Shown here in pieces: positions 1-11,100 of a stretch of 64,000 nt of DNA (its first letter is position 1; each line of letters starts with the position of its first letter). The DNA is taken from positions 11,421,001-11,485,000 of the forward strand of contig NC_082637.1 of assembly GCF_030936135.1 (NCBI RefSeq), read 5' to 3'. The notes under the pieces are model-generated. The model saw nothing but the letters and a program-made list of their open reading frames with translations, was not told where the DNA came from and did not search any database. The stretch is from Gavia stellata. Its lineage: Eukaryota > Chordata > Aves > Gaviiformes > Gaviidae. The translations under genes and the position numbers were made by a program.

Positions 1-173
1 CTTCAGAAGTTTGTTTCCAGCACTGGGATACCGGAGCTGCAGCCCGGTAAACACTAGAGCCCGCGAACCGGTGCTTCCACCCCCATGTACTTCGGGTCCA
101 GGACGGCAGCGGGAGGGAGGGTGAAGGAAAGGCACGGGGCAGGGCGGCCCCAGCCCACCGGGCCGCCACTCAC

Positions 174-600
174 CCCGCATCCTCAGGAGCAGCTCCCCGA
201 AGCCGCCTCGCTGCTGACGCACCTCCCGCGCCGCCGCTCCGCCGGGCCCCGAGCACCGTGCTGCCTGCAAGGGAGACACTCACCCGCCGGCCTGGCGACG
301 AGGCCAGCCCGGGCCGCGGCACCCCTTCCCTTCCCCTCCCGCGGCCGACGAGCAGGCTGCGGCCTACCCCGGGCAGCGGCGTTCCCATGGCAACCGGCAC
401 CGGAGGCCGCACGGCCGCAGAGCGGGCAGCCCCGGGGCTCAGGGAACGGGGAGGAGGGGGGGAAGGGGACCCGTCGCACCCGCCAGCGGCCGGCCAGGGC
501 CTGGCTCTCGGCGGCCCAGGCCTGCAGGCACCCCGGCTCCGGGGGCGCCCCGCGCCGCCGCTTCATGGCCGCCGCCGCCACCCGCGCGCGCCGCTCTCCA
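174..600 (-). other. Candidate first exon with two alternative splice donors
   Basis: Reading leftward, a first exon starting just below the CCAAT boxes could end at 284 (donor GTGAGT at 278-283) or at 174 (donor GTGAGT at 168-173). A minus-strand frame starting with an ATG in good context near 581 stays open through both donors and stops near 183, but its product (Arg-, Gly-, Pro- and Ala-rich) resembles no protein I know and may simply reflect GC content. The exon could be 5' non-coding. The exact start is unknown. Confidence 0.35.
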
Positions 601-847
601 CCCGCTCTTCACGCTGATTGGCCGCCGCCCGCCGCGCCGCCGCAGCCATTGGCGGGCGACACAGAGCGGAAGCGACGGCCGCCGGGACAACAGCCAAGCG
701 TGGGGCGAGGGGGCGCAGTCGGCCGCCGTCCCGCCAAAACGGCGGTGGCCGAGGAGGACCAAACCTCGTCGCTAGGCGAGGCCGCCGCGGGCGAGACCCG
801 GGGTCAGGAAGGAGAAGTCGCCCACCGTTCACTTTGGATCTCACGGC

Positions 848-853
848 TTTATT
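848..853 (-). terminator. AATAAA poly(A) signal on the minus strand
   Basis: Reading the minus strand, AATAAA occurs here, and an ATTAAA variant lies at 940-945. Scanning by eye from the PIGO stop codon (5114) leftward, I found no closer canonical hexamer. This may be the distal PIGO poly(A) signal, giving a 3' UTR of about 4.2 kb, or PIGO may use a variant signal nearer its stop, in which case this hexamer is incidental. Confidence 0.25.
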
Positions 854-1103
854 TGCAGACATCTGTTTCGCAGCCGCCCGGAGCCCCGCGCCTCCCTCGG
901 ACGGCAAATCTCCCCCACCACCGATTAATGAACGAGTCATTTAATACCAAAGCGAGCCCTCCCCGGCTGCCTCCCCCATGCTCGGTACGGCGCAGCCCCC
1001 GGCGAGGTAGGTCGGCGGTAGCCCAGCGCTGCACCGGCCCCGAGGACTGCGGCAGTCCAGAGGCCAAGCTGTCGGGTGAAGGAGTGCTGTCAACTTGCCT
1101 GTT

Positions 1104-4100
1104 TTAGGGTTTTTTTTGAGGAAAAAAGGCTCTACCTCCTAGCAGAGACTCAAGCATCACTTCCACCTTCCCGGTGTAGCTGCTGAATGGGAATAAAAGC
1201 GTTAACGGCCAGATATATAGAAATACCCAGGAAAGCGTAGCACCACGCTGCATGCAGAGCTCCCAAATCGCTTTCCAGAACTGGGTCCATCCCCTTTTTT
1301 TTTCCCACATGGGGTACTGAGGCACAGAGAGGTTAATAACAAAACATAAAACAACAATCTCGCTCCAAGCCCCGTGGCGAGTCGAGTCAGAGCTCGGGGA
1401 AAAGGGCCGTGCTCCCCAGCCCTGCTCCCCGCACGTCAGCACTGCTGCTTCCCGAGGAGAAGGGGAGACACGCACACTGGGACCATGACCATGCCTTGGC
1501 ATAAAGAAGCGGCCTGAAGTGTTGAGGGAAGAACAGAGAGAGACGGGACGGAGAAACGGGCGTGGGAACTGAGATAAACCGAGCCCCGGCCTCCCCGCAG
1601 CAGTGCCATCCCTTGGGAAAGCTGAGTGGGCAGCGCCAGCCCCACGGATCAGGGCGGGGAGATGCTCTGAACAGCCACAACCTTTCACAGTGGTGGCAGC
1701 TTTCGGTTGCCATTTTCCAGATGGCACAAATGAGACACAATTCCATCTCTGCCCCATGCCAGGATGACAGGACATGCCGTCCCGCCGCCAGCCTAAGCCA
1801 GGGAAGTTTCCCAGTGGAGCTCTCCCCTGCCCAGAGGGACAGGGCACCGAGCAGGAGCTGCTGCCACGGAGCACACACACACCACTTGCAAAAGCCCAAA
1901 GAGCAGCAGCTTTGCGGAGTGCAGGATGAAACCGCTCTGCGGAGCAGAGCTGAGGATGACACGTCCCCTGTCACACTCAGCCAAGGGGCAGTGACCAGAA
2001 ACAAACCGCTTGGAATAACTGCTCCAGGAGAGACCCAGCAGGCTCCAGTGACAACCTCAGCGGGGGGGATGCAGGGCAGAGTCTGCTCCCCCAGCACGCC
2101 AGGTTTCCCAAAAAGCCTTGGTTTAGACCAGTGGGCACCTTCCTCCAGACACTCCTTGGGGTTTTAAATCAACAAACCCAGCCATGGCTGCTCTAGCACC
2201 AGCAGCATGCTTCCAAGGTCACCAAGCCTTGGACCAACATTAACTGTCATCCCCGGCACACTCAGGTGAATGTCAGCCAAATAATCAGCTTAAGGGCAGC
2301 TGGGGGAGGCTGGCATAAGACTAAAAAAGTCAATGAAAAAAACCAAGAGCTTCTGCAGCCCTTGGAAAACTTGTCTTCTTGAATCTGAATTCTTTGGTGT
2401 AGTAGCCAGTCTGCCTTGGCTGAGCAGCTAGCACTCCTTGGCATCTCCGCAGTGGCAAGAATGTATTTGCAGTTTTGTTACCTCAAGTTTTGTTTAGTCT
2501 CCGGTGAGATAAGCATGCGTGTTTTCACGGCACTGCAGCTCTGCTGTCCCCTCTGCTCTGCCTCAGCCTCCTGGGGCCATGAGCCTACAGACCCAGCAGG
2601 AAGGCAGAGGGGTTATATGGAGGGATGAGGAGAGGATGCCCAAGAGCCAGCTGAGTGCTCTGACCACGAACAACGGGCACGGGGAGGCTCAGCAGCATGA
2701 TGGCAGCCATTGAAAGAGGAACTAGTCCCAGAAATGGGAGAGAAGGAAGCCCAGGGGCCTGGGTGGCAGCTGCAGGGAGGATGTCAGGGGCCAGTTCTAT
2801 AGCATTAGTGACTGTAAGGATTCAGGCAGCAAGCCCCCAACCAGGTTATGAGGTTACAACAAGACCTATTTGGGCTCCAGCCTTGGGGTTTAGCAACATG
2901 TGTTATCTAGACTAATCTCATGTTAAACGAAAATTCACTGGGTACCTGCTACCCCCATCCCCTTCCTCCTTTCCGCATTGATGCACCCCTCACCCATCAG
3001 CATGGCCCCCTCAGCACCGAGAACAATCTGGCCACCAAGGAGTCACAGCATACAGCAAATAACCTATTTTTAAGGGTGGGACTGCTTCAGCCCATCTGAT
3101 TGTGGGCTGATGTGCTCCTGCCCCCAATGTATTCCCCTGCTGCATGCTGCTACCCCTTGCCTTGTGCCAACACCGGTGTGCATGCAACCAGGCAGTGAGG
3201 CAGCCTAGGGAGTCATGCCAGCTGCAAACCAGTCCCTGGTTGGGTTGTGTCAGGTGAAATTAAGCCAGACAGGCCCACAGGGCAGGGGAGATGTGAGGCT
3301 GAGGTGGGAGAGCACAGCCAGCAGTCAGGAGGAGGCCAGGCAATGGAATCCCAAAATTAGAGCAATTTAAGCCTCCCCAGAATTGTACCCTAACACCTGA
3401 GCAAGCATTTTGCAGGGGTAAAATAGAAAACTAAACCTGCCTTCAAGAGCCGTTCTCCACAGTGACTGGGCGCTTGGGCATAATGGCAAGAACTGAAATG
3501 ATGAGAGAGGCGACAAAGACACTTTCCCCGGGATGCTCCAGGGCAGAGGAGAGGAGAGGAAGAGCCTGGAGTTACACTAGCAGTCTGCAGTGAGGAACTC
3601 AAACAGGGGCAGTCATGGTGCATGAGTTAAAAAAGTGGGATCAGAACAAAAATCAACACAAGAGTCCCAGGCAAGCAGTCCTCAGCTCTTTTCAGAGGGG
3701 AAAGAGACAAAAGGTTTCATAGCACCAAGTAATGCCACACAGTGGTTCAGGGCAGTAAGGAATCCCAGCTCCCATCGAAACTGCAGGGGGAATGTAGCCG
3801 GGATGTGGCCAGGCACCAAGGTCACTAACCTCCACCTCTGCCCTTGAAGAAAGAAATACAATGTCTGAAGACTGCAAACAGTCAAGGGCAGGTTTGGGAA
3901 AGCTCACTTGTGGCACAAAGTCCCATGCAGAACACCAAGGTCAAGAGGGAGATAAGCACCAAACATGGGATCACAGATGCCATTGGCACCAGTGCCTGGG
4001 ATCCCTTCAAGGTGACATAACCCCCAGCACATACACAGATACCAGTGGGTTAATCCACCTCCCAGAATTGTCGCCCGCTCAGGGCTTTCAAGCAGCTCTT

Positions 4101-5113
4101 CCCAGGTACCAGAGCTCACACCAAGGCCACTCCTGCAGTTGGGACAGCTGCTCCAGACTTCCCTGTCTTCCTGACCAAATCCAATATGGGGATGAGCCAA
4201 TGCTTTGTCACTACATCCTGCTGCATCTCAACTGTTCGCAATCAACAGCTAGCATCCAGTAGCACATGCTCTCGAAGAGATCGGGAGCCCAGGCCGCTAC
4301 AGCCCAGCCTAGGGGGACACTGACTGGCTGAGACCACAAGTGGAGAGTTTCTTGGTCATGGACACAGTTCTTCCTGCTACCAGCCCCCCAACAAGCTAAA
4401 CTTGCGTCAGGCTGGATGAGGCAGCCCAGCCTGCTCCCCTTCACAGGGGGGCCCTTGGTAGGGCTGAGGAAGACCAGGAAAACGGGAGTGAGTGTAGGGC
4501 AGGAGGGGCCTCACTACAGAGCAATCAACTGACTTTACAGAGGGGCAGCCGCCACCGAGACCCCAGGAACCATCTGCAGGCAAAACCATGTGCACTTTGA
4601 CTCCAGTGTGAAAACGGAGCACACAAAGAGAAGTGGTGGCTGCAGGACCTTCCCTCTCCTCTCTGCATTCTTTCCCCTCCTCAGCAGGCCCCTTCCCATG
4701 AGTCACTGTCTCAGCAGAGGCAAGGTGACACCTTGCTGGCCACTGAAGCCGACCAGCTGCACAGTGGGGACAGTTGTCAGGAAAGTAGCAGCAAGACCCC
4801 CGGTTGGTGTTTCTCCAGAGTAGCACTTCAGGACTCTTGCTTCTTGGGCTCCTGCAGCAGAGTCCTCCTGCTGCAACAAACGCCCAACGAGAGCTCTGAC
4901 CTCCACTGCTGAGAAACACCACCGCGATGAGCAGGGAACAGTTGGCTCAGGTCCTTTTGTGCAGTGCTGAGGCAGGAAGCTGGGGATAATCCCTGACTGC
5001 TGTCGGCAGGCACTCGTTGCTGGTGGCTCGTGTATCCCTCCCGGCCCCAGGGAGGCAGGGAGACAACCACAGCCTCGGCCGACGAGCAGGTCAGGTTCCC
5101 CACACCTCCGACG
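1104..5113. other. Non-coding stretch between left CpG island and PIGO stop; includes PIGO 3' UTR
   Basis: I recognise no protein exon, RNA gene or clear transposon here. The open frames are short or of random composition. The right-hand part, adjoining 5114, must contain the PIGO 3' UTR, whose end cannot be fixed. A plus-strand AATAAA near 1191 has no associated gene that I can see. Confidence 0.5.
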
Positions 5114-8100
5114 CTACCTGAGCTTAAGCTGGCTGAACCATGTGCTGACGGCACAGTCCACACGCATCACCAGGGAGATCCCCAGCAGGAGGCAGATGCT
5201 GCTCACCACGAAGCCCAGCGACTCAAAGAGGAACCTGCAGGCACAACAGACGCAGCAAGGAGATCACAGCCAGCATGCCTGCAAAGACAGGCTGCTGCCC
5301 TCACTCCCAGCAGACTGATTTTCCTGACAGTGAGAGGCTGGTAGCACCCCAGATCCCAGAACCTGAATTACATTCACTCCCCAGCAGTTGCTGCCTGCGA
5401 TCTGGAAGCCAAGCACACCTCTGGTTTAGAGGCCGTTCAGGCCAACACCCAGGTGGGATTTTGAATCCCTCAGCGGCCAAGGCCATCCCACACTCCTACT
5501 GGCCCAAAGGTTTGCTAGTTTAGCATTTCTGGGTTTACCATTTCTGGTCTGGTATCCCTACCTTTGGCTCTCTGCCCTGAATATTCTTAGCTTCCAGGTG
5601 GGCTCTGTGTGTCCTTGGAAATCAAGATAAGGAGAAATTTCTAGGCTCTAGCTCAAGTCCAGCTGCTGAACTTGAAGCAGGAATTAGTTAAGGACAGTCC
5701 TACAGACTCTGCTAGGTAAGAAGTCAGAGGACCGATCACAGGGTCTCTTCCAACATTACTGTCTACGAACTATAGTCAAGATGTCAGGGATATGAGCCCT
5801 AACCCAGCATCAGGGCAATTCCTGGGACTTACTTTGGGGCAAAGACCTTCCAGACCATGAGATGCCTCCTGAGGATCATCGCTGCACAAACACAGGCCAG
5901 AAGCTGTGAGGGAGATCAGGAAAAACAAGTTACAAGTGACTCTGGAGAGACCTGGGCACTAGGTTCACATCTGAAGGTGGTACTAAACTGCACACCCCTG
6001 AGAGGCTGGTACAGCGCACACCAGAAATAAGCATTGCAAAGAGGATTCCCTTCCACTGTGTCCTCAAGTCAGGAAACACAAGCAGCTTGGGGTACACACA
6101 AGCCCTCCTGGGGCCAGGCTGGGACAGCACAGAGGAGGGCTCACACTATGGCTAACCTGACCTAATATTTCACTGAGAGGGGCACTCCCGCTCTCCTGCT
6201 GCAGGGTCTGCCCCCTCCCTTGCACTGTCTCTGGTCTGCCCTCAAAGGAGAATGATTTTAAGGCCTAAACCCCAGAAAGCTATTTGCTTCTTTCACAGGA
6301 TTAAATTTCTGGTGCTTAGCTCCCTACATCACCACAGCACAGGGTCAGATGAAAACCAGAGCTGGTGCAAAATAGATAGGCGTGGTTAGGAAGAGGGGGA
6401 GCAGGATTACAACCCTGTAGTTTCTGAAAAGACATCGCCACTCTGGGCAGATGGGTATGAAAAGCAGCCTACGGCTTCCATGCTGGAGTCCTTCCCAAAG
6501 CACAGAGCAAACGGCATGGCTGAGAAGAGGACCTATCCACCTGCAACCAGACATATCACCCCTGGGCCTGTCTGTGCTCTGGTGGACCCTTTTCTCTCAT
6601 GAGAGTGCTCCACGGTTCTCACAGCAACCCATTTTCCTCTTGGACAGCCTTCTCCACAGCCGTCCTGCCTCTGTCCGTACCTGTGTCCCAAGGACAAAGA
6701 GGTACTTCAGCCCCAGCTGCAGCAGAGCGGTGGAGAACTTCTCTGGGGACTCCCGCAGCCTCATCTCCATCCTGTGCTCCTCCACCTCCTGCAGCTCCTC
6801 CCGGGGCTCCTTCTTGGGCTTCTTCCTCTGCGAGCTGGGTATCTCACACACAAAGGGCCAAAGCAGGAGCAAAGGGCAGCCAACTACCTCAAGGACAAAG
6901 GCACATGAAGTTACTGGAGCCCAGGAGGTGAGGAGCAGTCTAGGCTCTGCCATCATGCCCTGGACGTGCAGGAAGCACATACCCCAGCTCCAGTTTGCTG
7001 GTCAGGCACAACTGCATGGAGGCTGCAGGCCACGGGCAGCTCTGTGGCCCCAGAAGGGGACAGCAAGGATGCTGCTGTTCAGCTGGTGCTGGAGCCTTCA
7101 ACGCCTTGTGCTCAGCCTGCAGGCCTCCAGACAAGGCCAAGCAATGAGCCATGTCTGCTCAGGCTCAACAGCCTGGGAAGAAATTGATTTACCTGCAAAG
7201 AGGATATGGGAGGCAAAGGTGTTGGCGCCCACCAGGACAGCGGGCAGGAGGTTCGTGCTGTGGTCGAGGTGGAAGCCCACAAAGGCTGCATTCCAGTGGA
7301 TGGCCGGAAAGATGGGCTGGTGGCCTGTGGAATAGAAGAACTGGGAAGCGGCAAGGAGCCAGGAGATGACTGCGTACCAGGGCACCGAAAAAGGCTCTGA
7401 GAGATAAAAAAATAAAACAGACAGAGATATCAGCATAGAGGAACAAGACATATCCACAGTCAAAACAGCCTATTGACTTTTCTTCCAGGTTCCCCTTCCA
7501 GGCTCCCCTTCCAGGCTCTTTCTTTTGAGAGACAGAAACCAGTCAGGCTCCCACCACAGATACAGCGAGGGGCCAGGCATTCCCTCTGCTGCCCACCCTA
7601 CTACGGGACTCGCAGCAGCAGTGGGGTTCAGCGGCTGCTTGCACCCTGGGGAGAAGGGACGGGTGTAGAGCCCCCTTCCCTGACACAAGGCACTCCTCCT
7701 CCTCCCACGTTGCATCCCTGCTGCACGAATCTCTCTTCTATTAGAGGATTTAAGCACCTCTAAAAAAGCTAGGAAGATCCCCCGAGGATCAGGGCACTGC
7801 CATTCCCAAAGAGCAGAGCCTGGGCTCTGCCTCTCGCAGTGGAAGTAAGACAAGGTCCCTGAAGATAAGGCCCAGGTCGCACATCCAGAGGATGCTCTGC
7901 TGAGCCCTGACTCACCAGCATCTCCAGCAAGGCCTCTGGCACATGTGTGGACATGCAGCAGTACAAAGGCCTCCAGAAAGAGGAGCAGGAAGGCGAGACT
8001 CAGCCGCTCACTGTGCAGAAGCATCAAGAGGAAGCCCAGCAGGGTGAGTGCTATGACCAGGGCTGCCGAGTACACGCTGCCCAGTCCGTATGCTGCGACG

Positions 8101-11100
8101 GTGGCCCTGCAGCTGCCCCGCTCCAGGCGGCTCTTCTGAGACTCCTGCATTCTCTTGTAGATCTGAGGGATGACGTGGAGGAAGTCGACTTCAGAGCTGG
8201 GAACCCCCAGGTAGGGAGTGACGATGGATCCTGCTGACTCCCGTGTGTCCTTTGCGAACACCGTCATGGGATTGCACAGCAGGAGCAGCAGCCCCACCGA
8301 TGCTAGTCCATAGACAGCCCACGGAAAGGCAACAACTGCCACCTGCACCAGCTCCTGCAGCTTGCCAAGAGAGTCATCAGTGCTGGAGGCAACGGCCCAG
8401 TAGCAGGCAATGCAGAGGACCACCAGTGGGAAGCCCCAGCGCACAAAGAGCACGAGGGGGTCCGAGCTGTTCAGGTTGCCGTAGTGTCGCAGCCAGCTCC
8501 GCACTGCATAGACCAGCCCGGCCAGCAAGGCCACGCACAGGAGGTAGAAGAGGTTCTTGGCCCGTGTGTTTCTCAAGCTGGCAAGGGGGGACAGGAAAAC
8601 AGAGGGCCGGCACTGAGGGATTTCTTCGCGGCACTGGTGGAAGAAACCGGAGAGGCGCACGCAGATCAGGAGCGTGGCCACGAGGCACAGCAGGTACCAG
8701 ATCTCTCTCCGGTAAGAAGAAAAGCCAAGGAGCTGCTGCTTCGGGCCTTCTGGCACAGTCAGGCGACCGTCCCAGTGGAGCTTCCCTACTAGCAACATCA
8801 CCAGCGAGGCCAGCAGGAATGGGGCCACCCGGGCCTCGGCCACCACAAAACTATCGGAGAACATAGCTCCGCAGCGGAAGAGGAGAATGCCCATGGGGAA
8901 GGCCAGCCCCAGCCACGCTCGCAGCCTCTGCCTCAGGCCAATGCTGGCTAGGGGTGGCTGACTGCCCACCAAACGGGCTCGCTTGGGATGCCAGCCCCAC
9001 CAGTGCCAGAAAAAACCCAGCTGAGAAGCTGCAGCTGCCCATGATGACACCAGGAGGAGATCCAGCCCCTCCTGGGTGAACGCACAGGCCAGCCAAAGCA
9101 CAACAGCCACCACGAGGCCCCAAAGCAGCGGGTAGAGGAGGCAGCTGCGATAGAAAGAGTCCGATGCTGCGGCCAGCTCTGAGGCCACGTAGCAGAGCAA
9201 GCAGGAAGCAGCAATAAGGGTGCAGCCGCCCACCATACGTAGGGGATGGAAGCGGGCCCAGGACTGGGTGCACACAGCCCGTGCCTCCTGCAGGTAGAGC
9301 TGGAAGCGACCGATGAGGCTTCCCAGCCTGGACTCCAGCTCCGGAGGCACCAGCGTCGCCCCCTGCACCTGGGCCAAGAGCTGAGTGTGCTCCTCCACAG
9401 CGCCAGAGAAGAGCTCCTGCAGGCGCTGGAGCTGCTCTGCTGGCAGATCCTGAGCCACCAGCGAGTAGGAGTGCAGGAAGCGGTCCACCTACGGGAGAGG
9501 GGACACAGAGTCAGACAGTGGCACTGAGACCACTGGGAACACAATTCACTGCCTCACACAGCCCCTTCAGAATGGCAACAGCCCCAGTCTGCCAACCCCT
9601 GCCAGGTCAGACCTGTCCCCAGTCACATCACCAAGGGCTGGTCACCCAAATCTAGGACGTGACCGGCAGGAAACACAATCCCTCTGCCGAAGTGACATCC
9701 CTCTCAAGTGACGTATCCATCCCAACAGCCACACTGACTCCTCTCAGTTCTTCACCTGCAGGTGCACCTCTGGTAGCGTTGTGCATCACTAAGGGCTTTT
9801 ATACAGAGTCTTCGGTAACAATAAGGCAAACGTCCCCCAGAAGTCTGAGTCATTACTAGCTATTAATCTGCACTTTCAAATGGTTTGTCTGAGGACAGAC
9901 ATCAAACTGAAGAGCTTAGAGTAGATCAAATCAAACTGCTCCCTCTTCTTCAATAAAGGCACATTAACCCAGTGTACCATAGGCTAAGGAGAGCTCATTC
10001 TGCTTCCCACTTCAAGAGGACAGGAACAGACGCAGCTATGATCCCAACGTTGTAAAAAAAAAGTCTAACAAGGGGATTATCAGGGCAGGGCACCCGTACA
10101 AATATCCAGCTGCTCAGCAGCGTAGATCTGCTCAAGCCCTGAAACACACCAATATCTTCACACGCCTTCCAATTGCCTCAGAGCACAGGCAGAATCAGCC
10201 TGCCCCTGCCCATGAATGGCAAACATATGCACCAGCTCTCTCCCAGGCCTGCACGACTTCCCTGGTATGCAAAAGCTTCTTCAACACCAATGTGACCGAG
10301 CCAGAAATCTCCTCAGACAAATGAGTGCAAATATTTAAACAGGCAGGACTGGATAACACTAAATCCTAACAGATGATGATCGATATTCTCAGTGACTAAT
10401 AGACAGTAGTAATGTACACTATCATCTTTAAATGACAAAGCACTCTGCTGCTCTATAAACACAGAGCAGAGAGTCTGAACACTTCTGCCTTCCCATCAGC
10501 AATCGTATCCTCTCCAGCTCCTCACAGACTTGCACCAGTGGTGTCCAACTGGCACATCATCGGTTGCTTCCACGTAACTGGGCCCAAAACAGGACCTGGT
10601 CTGGTTTGGCTTCTTCCTTGAGAACCCCAGGGGTACAGCAGGAAGCCAGCTGGGGGCTGGAGGAGTTATTCTTGTGCTCCTAGCAATCCAGGGGTCCCTC
10701 AAAGGCAGGCCAGCACTTTGCTAAGACACATGCCTTGTAAAACGTGCGGCAAATCTGGTTCTGTAGTGTGCCAAGAGCCACAACAGATGGCCTTCACGTC
10801 CTCCATAGAGGCTCTGGCTTGCCCTGGCACATGGCCAGATCCATTGCCTGAGCTTCTTTTACGGCTGGTATAGTCACTTTCATTCAAATTTTGTCACTCA
10901 GCTGTTGGGGTTCTGTATTTCATTGCACTTGGTGTAAACTGTTCCTTCTCTATCCCACTTTACTGTCACCCGATACACGGTGTATCTTTTATTTAGTTCA
11001 TTACTGTTTTCCTTCTGTCACTGATCTAGAATAGCTTTTTAGCTAACACTGTTCCTCCTCCAGCATCAAAACATCCATTTGTACTCTTGAATCTCCATTA

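Larger units (their letters stand above)
1..1080. promoter_or_regulatory. CpG island, promoter region of the gene left of the window
   Basis: This stretch is very GC- and CpG-rich compared with the DNA to its right. It carries two CCAAT boxes that read as CCAAT on the minus strand (ATTGG at 617-621 and 648-652, 31 bp apart) and GC-rich Sp1-like runs. Two consensus minus-strand splice donors lie to its left, so transcription leftward out of the window is likely. By synteny with human 9p13.3 the neighbour beyond PIGO should be FANCG, then VCP, but none of their coding sequence is visible here, so the identity is inference. A good plus-strand donor (GAG|GTAGGT near 1004) leaves bidirectional use open. 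Confidence 0.65.

Noticed and set aside
6451-7335. 294-codon plus-strand open frame
   Set aside because: It lies antisense across PIGO exons 7193-7396 and 6681-6883 and the intron between them, and is a shadow of the real coding strand.
7916-9488. 1573-nt PIGO exon as a possible retrocopy or exon fusion
   Set aside because: Mammalian PIGO also has one very large exon covering the membrane-spanning half, so this is the family's normal structure.
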